Assembly (NCBI GenBank): GCA_946619625.1
Contig: CAMOMF010000141.1
Location: 1 to 19,440, forward strand
Reading direction: 5' to 3'
DNA from: an uncultured Bacteroidales bacterium
GTDB taxonomy: Bacteria; Bacteroidota; Bacteroidia; Bacteroidales; Paludibacteraceae
DNA: 19,440 nt
Positions 1 to 7,557 of the stretch are shown here, piece after piece. Both the position numbers and the translations under genes were made by a program. The notes beneath the pieces were generated by a model. It did no database searches and was not told where the DNA came from. It worked only from the letters and a program-made list of their open reading frames with translations. Positions within the stretch are counted from its first letter, which is position 1; each line of letters begins with the position of its first letter.

Positions 1-136
1 AGCCCTATTCTTGGGAGAATCAATCTGCAAAATGTCTGCATTTGAATCTAAAGGGAACGTTGTTCCAGCGTTCTTTTTCATACATGATATTGTTTTAAGT
101 CCCTTCTTACACCTTCAGGGATTGGTATATACACAA

Positions 137-315
137 ATCAAAGCGCGGACTTTTGTTCGCTTCATTTGGATTTTGAGGTTCTGGACGGACCTTACATTTC
201 AAACTCTACGCAAAAGCCCACGCCGGTTAGCGTGAGCGTTACGTAGCTTTACTTGAAATGTAATTGTCTTTGAAATTGTCCAGATTTCAAAATCCAAGTT
301 GAGCTAATAACGCTT
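137..315. repeat. Large imperfect inverted repeat (MITE-like or structured RNA hairpin)
   Basis: The two halves fold back on each other around an apex loop at 224-229. Matching blocks, read outward, are CACGC/GCGTG next to the loop, CTACG/CGTAG, an 11-base block TTACATTTCAA with its complement near 252-262, TCTGGAC with its complement at 278-284, an 11-base block TTGGATTTTGA (166-176) with its complement ending at 297, and AATCAAAGCG (137-146) against CGCTTTAATT (311-320). The arms have internal bulges, so this is not a simple terminator. No convincing protein-coding frame crosses it, and positions 1-136 show nothing I can name. It could be a miniature transposable element or the template of a structured RNA; the sequence does not decide between them. 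Confidence 0.6.
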
Positions 316-331
316 TAATTCAGTATGTAGT

Positions 332-375
332 GCGCTCCGCTGAGCGCGGGGTTATCTTGTGCGGCGGGATGCCGC
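332..375. repeat. Two short GC-rich palindromes
   Basis: GCGCTC-cgct-GAGCGC lies at 332-347 and GCGGC-gggat-GCCGC at 361-375, fifteen bases apart. They lie downstream of the DUF2442 stop codon on its strand. Neither is followed by a T-run, so they are poor intrinsic terminators. The second resembles the hairpin at 8701-8730, which suggests a dispersed REP-like palindrome. Confidence 0.5.
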
Positions 376-398
376 GAGGTTACGAGTTAAGTCTGGCA

Positions 399-632
399 TT
401 ATGCCTGCAACAAGTACTCGGGAGCGATATCCAACTTGCCGTTCAGCCAGCTTACGGTCCATCCGTCCAGTTCAAACTTGCTGAACGTGTTTTGGTCCTT
501 CAGCGCAGCAAAAAGCGGATGGGACGCAATGTAATCCTTTGCGTCGAACACCTTTACCTTACCGTTCGAGAACGTCAGTTCCAAACGATACTCGCCCAAA
601 TACTTGGCGTTAGTTATCCAAACCAGTTCCAT
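399..632 (-). CDS. DUF2442 family small protein (possible antitoxin-like partner)
   Basis: This encodes a 77-residue protein beginning MELVWITN. The arrangement of an early 'YRLELTFSNGKVKVFDAKDYI' region and a late 'WTVSWLNGKLDIAPEYLL' region is typical of DUF2442 (PF10387), whose members end in a D-I-(A/S)-P-E-x-L signature. The frame stays open further upstream, but I chose the ATG at 632 because it lies one base after the stop of the DUF4160 gene and because the family starts here. DUF2442 genes are commonly found next to DUF4160 genes, and the pair has been viewed as a candidate toxin-antitoxin module, though biochemical proof is thin. It is probably cotranscribed with and translationally coupled to the upstream gene. 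Its role is inferred only from this context. Confidence 0.82.
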   Translation of the reverse strand: MELVWITNAKYLGEYRLELTFSNGKVKVFDAKDYIASHPLFAALKDQNTFSKFELDGWTVSWLNGKLDIAPEYLLQA

Positions 633-633
633 A

Positions 634-891
634 TCACTCAAGCGGTTTAATACTAATAATCTCTTCGCCTTTCTCCATGCGAAGCCAGTTTTGTTTGAGC
701 TCTTCTTTGTTTTGATCGTACCACTCATACACCATGTTCACCACTCTGCGCGGCAGATTTCCGTTTAACTCGCCGGTGTTGATGTCCATAGTGGCGCGAT
801 AGTCGTTGTAACGAATGTGAAAATGCGGAGGGTTATGCTCCGAATTACACATCGTTATCACGATTCCATAAAAGCGACTTATCTCTGGCAT
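634..891 (-). CDS. DUF4160 family small protein
   Basis: This 85-residue protein carries the DUF4160 (PF13711) hallmark: 'ISRFYGIVITM' followed by a PPHFH motif at residues 21-25 and 'Y.A.MDI.TGEL.G..P' at about 31-47. Family members are about 80-90 residues, so this one is full length. The start ATG at 891 sits 26 bases downstream of a well-formed Bacteroidota promoter (918-949). The DUF2442 gene follows after one base, giving a two-gene operon. The histidine-rich PPHFH motif hints at metal binding or catalysis, but no function is established that I can cite. A toxin-antitoxin role is a reasonable hypothesis, not a demonstrated one. Confidence 0.85.
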   Translation of the reverse strand: MPEISRFYGIVITMCNSEHNPPHFHIRYNDYRATMDINTGELNGNLPRRVVNMVYEWYDQNKEELKQNWLRMEKGEEIISIKPLE

Positions 892-917
892 AGTGTTTTA
901 TTTGTTTCTTCGCGCTG

Positions 918-949
918 CAAAGTTAATACTTTTTTTTGAATTGACCAAA
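918..949 (-). promoter_or_regulatory. Promoter of the DUF4160-DUF2442 pair
   Basis: On the minus strand a -33 element TTTG (946-949) is followed by exactly 20 bases and the -7 element TAACTTTG (918-925). The spacer contains a run of eight A. This matches the Bacteroidota sigma-ABfr consensus. Confidence 0.8.
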
Positions 950-1027
950 TATTTCTGCATAAAAGAGCAGAAAATGATATAAAATATTACAAATTCACGA
1001 ATTATCACTTCACAAATCGAGGTTGCC

Positions 1028-1059
1028 CTTGCAGGAGTCAGTTTTTTTTTGTACCTTTG
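1028..1059 (+). promoter_or_regulatory. Promoter of the short lipoprotein gene
   Basis: CTTG (1028-1031), a 20-base spacer with a run of nine T, then TACCTTTG (1052-1059). The -7 element overlaps an in-frame upstream start-like codon near 1057, which makes the downstream ATG at 1081 the more credible translation start. Confidence 0.75.
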
Positions 1060-1080
1060 CAGGCAAAAACAAACAAGGAC

Positions 1081-1683
1081 ATGAGAAAAACAGGAATACT
1101 GCTACTGACGCTACTATTCACGGCGTGCGCAGGACATAACGGCAACCACGCCGTGCAACAGTTATTGGATACCTACCCCGCCGCCACAGTGCAAGACGTG
1201 TACAAGACCTTTTTCCAAGACCATTTCGGTCCCGGGCATATGATAACGGACACGGCTTGGGTGAGAGCCTACTTGATGGAGGAACTTGCCATTGCGGCGG
1301 AGGATAGCGTAGTCAACCCCTATTACGAGTCAACGGGGGCAGAGGGACGGTACATGCGCGTCTATCTGCGGTGTGTAAACGAGGGGCTGCTAACAGAGGA
1401 GCAGTTGTTGGACGCTTTTCTTAGGAGCGCAGACAATCCCAACCCGACCGACAAGACATGGGAGCAGGAGTGGTCAGACATACTATCGTCTATCGGCAAG
1501 GAACGCCTAAGAACGCTTGACCCCGACTCGGTGATGGGACAACTGGCAGAAGCCGCCAAAACAAATCGTGCGGTGCGGCACAGCGAGGCTTACCGCCAGG
1601 CGTACCACCCGCACTATAGAGTAGTAAAAAAAGAAATCTTCGAGAACGAACTCTTCCCTGACGGCGTACCTCAACCGCGGTAA
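1081..1683 (+). CDS. Hypothetical lipoprotein, about 200 residues
   Basis: The protein starts MRKTGILLLTLLFTACAGH, a lipoprotein signal peptide with lipobox LFTAC and lipidated Cys at residue 16, so it is probably anchored in the outer or inner membrane facing the periplasm or cell surface. The mature part is mostly helical and charged, with a GPGHM motif and a YYESTGAEGRYMRVYL region. I do not recognise a named family and assign no function. The ATG at 1081 was chosen because an 'AAGGAC' stretch precedes it and the promoter -7 box lies just upstream. Its last 13 bases overlap the 3' end of the convergent galE gene, so the two transcripts must be antisense to each other there. Confidence 0.8.
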   Translation: MRKTGILLLTLLFTACAGHNGNHAVQQLLDTYPAATVQDVYKTFFQDHFGPGHMITDTAWVRAYLMEELAIAAEDSVVNPYYESTGAEGRYMRVYLRCVNEGLLTEEQLLDAFLRSADNPNPTDKTWEQEWSDILSSIGKERLRTLDPDSVMGQLAEAAKTNRAVRHSEAYRQAYHPHYRVVKKEIFENELFPDGVPQPR

Positions 1684-2690
1684 CCGTTGGGGTTCTGACG
1701 CTGCCAGTTCCACGAGTCGCGGCACATCTCCTCAATACCGAAACGAGCCTCCCAACCCAATTCTGCCTTTGCCTTGGCGGGGTCGCAGTAGCAGGTGGCA
1801 ATATCGCCTGCGCGTCGGGGTTTGATGCTATACGGCACGTCCACTCCATTCACCTTGACAAACGCTTTCACCACGTCCAGCACGCTGTAGCCGTGACCGG
1901 TACCGATATTGTAGATGCCTATACCACACTTGCGCTCAATGGCCTTCAGTGCGCATACATGAGCCGCAGCCAAGTCCACCACATGGATATAGTCGCGTAC
2001 ACCGGTGCCGTCGTGGGTATCATAGTCATTGCCGAACACACCCAACTCCTTGCGCTTGCCGACAGCTACTTGCGTGATATATGGCATGAGGTTGTTGGGA
2101 ATACCATTGGGGTCCTCACCTATACGGCCGCTCTCGTGCGCACCGATGGGATTGAAATAGCGTAAGAGGACAACGTTCCATTCCTTGTCGGCTTTCTGTA
2201 CGTCCATCAGCACTTCCTCCAGCATGCTCTTGGTCTGGCCGTAAGGGTTGGTGCAATGACCTTTCGGGCATGCTTCTGTGATGGGAATGATAGCCGGATC
2301 GCCATACACCGTTGCGCTGGAAGAGAAAATAATGTTCTTACAGCCATGTTTGCGCATTACGTCAATCAGGACGAAAGTGCCGTTCATGTTGTTCTCGTAG
2401 TACTCAAGCGGTTTTTCCACGCTCTCGCCCACCGCCTTCAGTCCGGCGAAATGGATACATGCGTCAAAACGATGTTCAGCAAACACTTTCTCCAGTCCGA
2501 CTCTGTCGCGAATATCCACCTCATAGAAAGGAATAGAGTCCACGCCAATGATTTCTGCCACACGGCGAAGTGCCTCGGGGTTAGAATTACTGAGATTGTC
2601 CACCACTACTGCGGTGTGACCTGCTTTGTAAAGTTCAATCAGGGTGTGTGAGCCGATAAATCCGGCTCCACCTGTAACAAGTATTTTCAT
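1671..2690 (-). CDS. galE: UDP-glucose 4-epimerase GalE
   Basis: A 339-residue extended short-chain dehydrogenase, the usual GalE length. It interconverts UDP-glucose and UDP-galactose in the cytoplasm using bound NAD, supplying galactosyl units for surface glycans and the Leloir pathway. Visible motifs are the NAD-binding GGAGFIG at residues 7-13, DNLSNS after beta 2, the catalytic Ser in FSSSATVYG (about 123-130), the catalytic Y150-x-x-x-K154 pair in NPYGQTK, and LRYFNPIGAH. It is the last gene of the lepA-led group, 22 bases after the Ser/Thr-rich lipoprotein gene, with no obvious promoter of its own. No intrinsic terminator is visible after its stop, where it overlaps a convergent gene. 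Confidence 0.96.
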   Translation of the reverse strand: MKILVTGGAGFIGSHTLIELYKAGHTAVVVDNLSNSNPEALRRVAEIIGVDSIPFYEVDIRDRVGLEKVFAEHRFDACIHFAGLKAVGESVEKPLEYYENNMNGTFVLIDVMRKHGCKNIIFSSSATVYGDPAIIPITEACPKGHCTNPYGQTKSMLEEVLMDVQKADKEWNVVLLRYFNPIGAHESGRIGEDPNGIPNNLMPYITQVAVGKRKELGVFGNDYDTHDGTGVRDYIHVVDLAAAHVCALKAIERKCGIGIYNIGTGHGYSVLDVVKAFVKVNGVDVPYSIKPRRAGDIATCYCDPAKAKAELGWEARFGIEEMCRDSWNWQRQNPNGYRG

Positions 2691-2712
2691 TCTGTATAGA
2701 TTTTATTTGTTC

Positions 2713-4212
2713 TTATCTGCGTGTATTGGTTGTGCCCGATGAGCGGGAGGAACCGGTTGATGTACGGGAAGATGTCGAACTGTTCGTTGTGCTTGCCGTA
2801 CGGGACGTGCCTGTCGAAGTGGAGGAAGCGCCACGGCGTGTAGTAGAAGACGATCCGTCGGTGTTCACTGTCCGGCTGGTGGTACGCGATGATCCGTTGG
2901 TGCTGACGCGCGAAGTTGTAGTCGTAGAGGCCGGGGTTACTGAGCGGGTATGGCTCGTGCCTTTCGAACTGCTCGTATTGCTCGATCCGCTTGTAGTTGT
3001 TGTGGTGCGGGACGTGCCCTGCGAGGTGGTGTTAGCAGAACGGGATGTGCTTGAACTATTCGAACCGTTTGAACCTCTTGAACTGCTTGAACTACTTGCT
3101 GTGGTAGCCGTGCGGGACGTGCCCTGCGAGGTCGAATTGGCAGAACGGGATGTGCTCGAACTATTCGAACCGTTTGAACCTCTTGAACTGCTTGAACTGC
3201 TTGCTGTGGTAGCCGTACGGGATGTACCTTGCGAAGTAGTATTAGCGGAACGGGAAGTCGTTGTCGTGGTGGTGTTGGCTGCTACGCGTTGCTGCAAGTC
3301 ACGCGCATTCGTAATGCTTGCCGTGCGACTCTCACCCGAAGAACTGGCGGCAGCCGACACACGGCGTGAGAAAGACTGCTCGGGGTGGCGCGTCTCGTAG
3401 TCCACCCGGGTCAGACCTTGCGCACTGCGCGAATAGTCGGTATAATGAACACGCTCATCGTACTCACAGTGGTTGCAGTACTTGTTATTCACAAGGAAAG
3501 TCGTCACATACGCCTGATAGTGACTCAGGTAAACAGGAGCGGGACGATGGTAATAGTGGGGATAGTAGTCCCAATAATACGGCGAACGCCAAGGGTTGTA
3601 ATTATATGCCCTCCAGCGGGTATAGATGGGCGGAGTGCGTACAAAAACGGGACGCACATAGTAGTTAGGACCATACACATACGGCGAACCGATAATCTGC
3701 ACATACGGCGTCTGGTAGTTCATCTCTGCGGTCAGAGTTGCTACGTCCTGGAAAATATTCTGCGCCAAGACCGCCTGAATAACAATCACATGGTTGTATC
3801 CATTGACCGCCTCTACCACACGCAGATAGTCTACATACCCGTCACGGTTCAGGTCCAACGAAGACAGCATATACGTGGACGAGTTGAGCAACATCTCGAA
3901 CTCTTCCAGCGAGTTGGACTCGGCAAACGCAGCCCCCACGGCACGGAGGTCAAGGAAGAAACTGACATCTTCGCCCAGCGGAGTGACTTTTACCACAGTA
4001 GTAGTGGTTTTTGTTGGCGACGACTTGACAACCGTTGTTGTGGTGACCGGGTGTTGCACATACGTACTGCCATAAACGACCCTCGTCGCCGGCTGTTGAT
4101 ACACCACGGTGCCCGGTTCGGGGGCCACTGCCGTGGTAATAATACGTGTCATACAACTGCTCATGCCCAGTGCAACTGTCGCACAAAGGAGAAAAAGTTT
4201 AGAATATTTCAT
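2713..4212 (-). CDS. Ser/Thr-rich Bacteroidales lipoprotein with EF-hand-like loop
   Basis: The protein has a lipoprotein signal ending MSS-C (Cys at residue 20). A Val/Thr-rich linker follows, then a conserved Bacteroidales-type segment with FFLDLRAVGAAF, EFEMLLNSS and an EF-hand-like loop LDLNRDGYVDYLRVVE, next a Tyr/Pro-rich stretch (about 180-240), and a C-terminal region of roughly 200 residues almost wholly Ser, Thr, Arg, Gly and Asn. The tail contains a 35-residue unit repeated nearly exactly. I recognise the N-terminal half as a recurring Bacteroidales family but know no function; a cell-surface stalk or glycosylation target is an inference. The start could instead be the ATG at 4233, which lies two bases after the kinase stop; I chose 4212 because it gives a normal-length signal peptide. 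Confidence 0.85.
   Translation of the reverse strand: MKYSKLFLLCATVALGMSSCMTRIITTAVAPEPGTVVYQQPATRVVYGSTYVQHPVTTTTVVKSSPTKTTTTVVKVTPLGEDVSFFLDLRAVGAAFAESNSLEEFEMLLNSSTYMLSSLDLNRDGYVDYLRVVEAVNGYNHVIVIQAVLAQNIFQDVATLTAEMNYQTPYVQIIGSPYVYGPNYYVRPVFVRTPPIYTRWRAYNYNPWRSPYYWDYYPHYYHRPAPVYLSHYQAYVTTFLVNNKYCNHCEYDERVHYTDYSRSAQGLTRVDYETRHPEQSFSRRVSAAASSSGESRTASITNARDLQQRVAANTTTTTTSRSANTTSQGTSRTATTASSSSSSRGSNGSNSSSTSRSANSTSQGTSRTATTASSSSSSRGSNGSNSSSTSRSANTTSQGTSRTTTTTSGSSNTSSSKGTSHTRSVTPASTTTTSRVSTNGSSRTTSRTVNTDGSSSTTRRGASSTSTGTSRTASTTNSSTSSRTSTGSSRSSGTTNTRR
3035..3244 (-). repeat. 105-base tandem repeat inside the lipoprotein gene
   Basis: Two adjacent 105-base units (3035-3139 and 3140-3244) are nearly identical, and a third diverged unit begins at 3245. 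Each encodes 35 residues starting around a TSRSAN motif, so gain or loss of units keeps the reading frame. Confidence 0.9.
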
Positions 4213-4235
4213 ATACTTCTGTATTTTTGACATGT

Positions 4236-5018
4236 TTATTCCAATATTGACTGTGCCCATCTGGGCAGTTTGTCCACATGCTGTTCGGTCAGTTTGCCGC
4301 TATGGAAAGTCATGAGCAGTTGCGGAGCGGAGTTGTGCAGCGAGTTGTCATATATATAACTCACATCCGCCACACGCACCAACGCGCGGCTGTTCAGCAA
4401 TGACTCCATATAGCGTGATATAATAGTTTTCAGCGGAATACTGTGTCCGCCCTTCATTACGCGTATCGCCACCCTGCTCGCCTGAACCGTAGGAGAGTAC
4501 GTACTGATATAAATATAAATGACGTGGTAGCCCGCCGCCTTTGCACGTTTGATATAATCCAGTTTGTTCAATCCGCTGACGGTTTCGAAGGCGATGGATT
4601 TCATCTCGCGCAGACACGCCTCACGCTCCTCCTCGCAATAAATGGCAGACTTACGGATGGCACTCTCATCGTTCCATCCGCCATACAGGTTCTGCGCGAT
4701 AAAATCTTGGTTCTGATACACCATGCCTTTCAGCCAACCATGCTTGGCAAGGTGCGTCATAATGGTCGTCTTGCCCGAACCGTTCGGACCTGCCATAATA
4801 AGCAGCGTAGGACGGTTCTCCAACTCCTGACGCTCCACATCCATCTTCATGATGTGGGTGGTCTCAATGTTGATAAAATAGTTCTCCAGGACCTCACTAT
4901 TGGTCTTTTCCGCCTCCTCGGCACACTCGTCCAGCGCCTCACCAAACAGGTTCATCGGCAGTTCTTTCGCTCCGTTCAAACGGAAGGAGTTGATGTCATT
5001 GGTCTCTTCGGTCTTCAT
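4236..5018 (-). CDS. Zeta-toxin-like P-loop kinase (COG4185-type) with N-terminal extension
   Basis: The core carries a Walker A motif GPNGSGKT (residues 77-84), an 'NQDFIA' segment with Asp105 where zeta-like kinases have their N-x-D substrate-binding motif, FETVSG, and a late 'ASRVAIRVMKGGHSIPLKTIISRY' region typical of the zeta toxin/COG4185 group. Zeta toxins phosphorylate UDP-N-acetylglucosamine in cell-wall synthesis, but COG4185 members have varied or unknown substrates. About 65 acidic, helix-prone residues precede the core, longer than the usual compact member. No epsilon-like antitoxin gene is adjacent. The gene sits inside the lepA operon: an ATGA overlap joins it to rfbC, which favours the ATG at 5018, although the ATG at 5027 is also possible. 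Confidence 0.82.
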   Translation of the reverse strand: MKTEETNDINSFRLNGAKELPMNLFGEALDECAEEAEKTNSEVLENYFINIETTHIMKMDVERQELENRPTLLIMAGPNGSGKTTIMTHLAKHGWLKGMVYQNQDFIAQNLYGGWNDESAIRKSAIYCEEEREACLREMKSIAFETVSGLNKLDYIKRAKAAGYHVIYIYISTYSPTVQASRVAIRVMKGGHSIPLKTIISRYMESLLNSRALVRVADVSYIYDNSLHNSAPQLLMTFHSGKLTEQHVDKLPRWAQSILE

Positions 5019-5581
5019 GGTTCCCATGGTGTTATTTGGTTCAATAACGGATGTTGCGTGTCTTTCGGACTCAAGACAGCCTTCTCTACCGGCAACCTCC
5101 AGTCTATACCCAACGAGGGGTCGGCTATACTGATTCCCGCATCCGACTCCGGGTGATAGAATTCATCGCACTTGTACTGAAAGACAGCCGTTTCACTCAA
5201 CACAGCAAAGCCGTGCGCGAAACCTTTGTCTATGAAGAACTGCATATGGTTATCCTCCGACAACTCCACCGCCACATGTTTGCCGAAAGTAGGCGAACCT
5301 TTACGTATGTCCACCGCCACGTCCAATACTTTGCCGCGCACGCAACGCACCAGTTTAGCCTGCGTGAACGGCGCACGCTGGTAGTGCAGACCCCGCATCA
5401 CACCGTACGATGACATTCTTTCGTTGTCCTGCACAAACACGATTTTACGCCCGATAAGCGGAGCCATCTTCGCGTCAAACTCGCGCTGCGAGAAACTCTC
5501 GAAGAAATAGCCCCTCGCATCGTTGAACACGCGCGGTTCTATCACATACAGTCCTTGTATCTCTGTTTCAATAATATTCAT
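5015..5581 (-). CDS. rfbC: dTDP-4-dehydrorhamnose 3,5-epimerase RmlC
   Basis: This cupin-fold enzyme of 188 residues converts dTDP-4-dehydro-6-deoxyglucose to dTDP-4-dehydro-rhamnose, the third step of dTDP-L-rhamnose synthesis for O-antigen or capsule. Motifs match the family well: ARGYFFESF (22-30), VQDNE.MSSYGVMRGLHYQ with the catalytic base His66, QAKLVRCVRGKVLDVAVDIRKGSPTFG (about 74-100), GFAHGF (120-125), the probable catalytic Tyr136 in QYKC, and SLGIDW near the C terminus. The ATG at 5581 is preferred over a GTG two codons upstream. It begins 9 bases after the lepA stop and overlaps the kinase start by four bases. The other rml genes are not in this window. Confidence 0.96.
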   Translation of the reverse strand: MNIIETEIQGLYVIEPRVFNDARGYFFESFSQREFDAKMAPLIGRKIVFVQDNERMSSYGVMRGLHYQRAPFTQAKLVRCVRGKVLDVAVDIRKGSPTFGKHVAVELSEDNHMQFFIDKGFAHGFAVLSETAVFQYKCDEFYHPESDAGISIADPSLGIDWRLPVEKAVLSPKDTQHPLLNQITPWEP

Positions 5582-5590
5582 ATCCACTCA

Positions 5591-7366
5591 TTAGTCTAAT
5601 TTCAGCACGGCGAGGAACGCTTTTTGCGGTACCTCCACATTGCCGATTTGTTTCATACGCTTCTTGCCCCGTTTCTGCTTCTCAAGCAACTTGCGCTTGC
5701 GGCTCACATCGCCACCGTAACATTTCGCCAACACATCCTTACGCACCTGTTTCACCGTCTCGCGTGCGATAATCTTGGCTCCGATGGCAGCCTGAATGGC
5801 AATGTCAAACTGCTGGCGAGGCAGCAACTCTTTCAGCTTCTCGCACATGCGCCGGCCAAAATCCACGGCGTTTGACCGGTGGGTCAGCGTACTCAACGCG
5901 TCCACCTGCTCCCCGTTAAGCAGAATATCCAATTTCACCAAGTCCGACTCGCGGAAACCCGACTGATGGTAGTCAAACGATGCGTACCCCTTCGAGATGG
6001 ACTTCAGTTTGTCGTAGAAATCAATTACTATCTCACCCAACGGCAGGTCGAAGTATATTTCCACACGGTTGCCGGATATATATTCCTGCTTCACCAATTC
6101 ACCTCGTTTATCCAGACATAAGGTCATAATAGGACCGATATACGTGGTCGTGGTGATGATACTGGCACGGATATAGGGTTCCTCTATATGCTCTATGGAC
6201 ACCGGGTCCGGCATGCCCGCAGGATTGTGCACCTCATGCATCACGCCGTCCTTGGTAAACACACGGTAACTCACGTTCGGCACCGTGGTGATCACGTCCA
6301 TATTGAACTCTCGGTCCAGACGCTCCTGCACTATCTCCATATGCAGCAGTCCCAAGAAGCCGCAACGGAAACCGAACCCCAGTGCCACCGAACTCTCCGG
6401 TGTGAATGTCAGCGATGCATCGTTCAGTTGCAGTTTCTCCAATGACGCACGCAGGTTCTCAAAATCCTCGGTCTCTATCGGATACACTCCCGCAAACACC
6501 ATAGGTTTCACTTCCTCAAAGCCCTCAATGGCTTTCTCGCACGGGCGCGACACATGGGTAATAGTGTCACCCACCTTCACCTCCGTACTTGTCTTGATGC
6601 CCGAGATAATATATCCCACATTGCCCGCACCCAACTCACGCATGGGCTGCATGTCCATTTTCAGCACGCCTATCTCGTCTGCATCGTACTCTTTCCCCGT
6701 ATTGAAGAACTTCACCATGTCTCCTTGGCGCATGGTCCCGTTCACTACCTTGAAGTAGGCTATGATGCCGCGGAACGAGTTGAACACCGAGTCGAAAATC
6801 AGTGCCTGCAATGGCGCATTGGGGTCTCCCTGCGGAGCGGGGACACGTTCCACTATAGCGTCCAGCACTTCCTCTACACCCATGCCCGTCTTCGCGGATA
6901 CACGCAGTATTTCCTCGCGTTTGCAACCCAGCAACTCCACGATCTCGTCTTCCACCATGTCCGGCATGGCACTCTCCATGTCGCACTTGTTCATGACAGG
7001 AATAATCTCCAAGTCATGCTCCAAGGCCATATACAGGTTACTGATTGTCTGTGCCTGCACGCCCTGACTCGCATCCACCACCAGCAACGCGCCTTCACAC
7101 GCCGCTATACTCCTGCTCACTTCGTACGAGAAATCCACGTGACCCGGAGTGTCTATCAAGTTCAGCGTATAACCCTTCCAATCCATCTGGATGGCATGAC
7201 TCTTTATCGTTATGCCGCGCTCTTTCTCCAAATCCATGTCGTCCAACACCTGATTCTCCATCTCACGAGGATCAACCGTATGCGTCATCTCAAGCATACG
7301 GTCCGCCAACGTGGACTTGCCATGGTCTATATGTGCTATGATGCAAAAATTGCGTATCTTGTCCAT
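5591..7366 (-). CDS. lepA: Elongation factor 4 (LepA), ribosome-associated GTPase
   Basis: The 591-residue protein is a translational GTPase that acts on elongating or initiating ribosomes. All G motifs are intact: G1 AHIDHGKS (11-18), G2 RGIT (50-53), G3 DTPGH (72-76), G4 NKCD (126-129) and G5 SAK. The EF-G-like domains follow, and the LepA-specific C-terminal domain is complete, ending in the lysine-rich 'SRKRKLLEKQKRGKKRMKQIG' segment. It is the first gene of a five-gene group reaching galE, with its own promoter at 7387-7418 that gives a short leader of about 15 bases. Association of lepA with sugar-nucleotide genes appears lineage-specific rather than functional. Confidence 0.98.
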   Translation of the reverse strand: MDKIRNFCIIAHIDHGKSTLADRMLEMTHTVDPREMENQVLDDMDLEKERGITIKSHAIQMDWKGYTLNLIDTPGHVDFSYEVSRSIAACEGALLVVDASQGVQAQTISNLYMALEHDLEIIPVMNKCDMESAMPDMVEDEIVELLGCKREEILRVSAKTGMGVEEVLDAIVERVPAPQGDPNAPLQALIFDSVFNSFRGIIAYFKVVNGTMRQGDMVKFFNTGKEYDADEIGVLKMDMQPMRELGAGNVGYIISGIKTSTEVKVGDTITHVSRPCEKAIEGFEEVKPMVFAGVYPIETEDFENLRASLEKLQLNDASLTFTPESSVALGFGFRCGFLGLLHMEIVQERLDREFNMDVITTVPNVSYRVFTKDGVMHEVHNPAGMPDPVSIEHIEEPYIRASIITTTTYIGPIMTLCLDKRGELVKQEYISGNRVEIYFDLPLGEIVIDFYDKLKSISKGYASFDYHQSGFRESDLVKLDILLNGEQVDALSTLTHRSNAVDFGRRMCEKLKELLPRQQFDIAIQAAIGAKIIARETVKQVRKDVLAKCYGGDVSRKRKLLEKQKRGKKRMKQIGNVEVPQKAFLAVLKLD

Positions 7367-7386
7367 TTACTCACACTTTTACCGCG

Positions 7387-7418
7387 CAAAGTTACTGCTT
7401 TTTTCTGAATTATGCAAG
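7387..7418 (-). promoter_or_regulatory. Promoter of the lepA operon
   Basis: CTTG (7415-7418), a 20-base spacer ending GAAAAAAGCAG, then TAACTTTG (7387-7394) on the minus strand. It is divergent from the promoter at 7455-7486, with about 36 bases between their -33 elements. Confidence 0.85.
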
Positions 7419-7454
7419 CAAAACACACTTTTTTTACAAAAAAAGTCACAAAAA

Positions 7455-7486
7455 TTTGGCTATTTCCAAAAAAAGCAGTACCTTTG
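7455..7486 (+). promoter_or_regulatory. Promoter of the two-domain lipoprotein gene
   Basis: TTTG (7455-7458), a 20-base spacer ending CAAAAAAAGCAG, then TACCTTTG (7479-7486). It predicts an AT-rich 5' leader of about 65 bases before the ATG at 7558. Confidence 0.85.
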
Positions 7487-7557
7487 CATCCGATTTCGCA
7501 ACATTTTGCGCAAATCAATGTTTATATAGACAATTATTCATTTTATTATTTTAAGTT

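Noticed and set aside
11..235. 74-residue open frame at the window start
   Set aside because: It runs into the inverted repeat, lacks a promoter and has no recognisable features.
298..304. Integron attC core site GTTGAGC
   Set aside because: The opposite arm has no matching RYYYAAC core; the rest of the hairpin does not follow attC organisation and no integrase is present.
330..650. 106-residue + strand frame over the small gene pair
   Set aside because: It is antisense to DUF2442 and starts inside the GC-rich palindromes.
2726..3400. Acidic Val/Glu/Leu-rich open frame antisense to the lipoprotein gene
   Set aside because: It mirrors the Ser/Thr/Arg repeat coding on the minus strand; the lipoprotein has a signal peptide and conserved domain.
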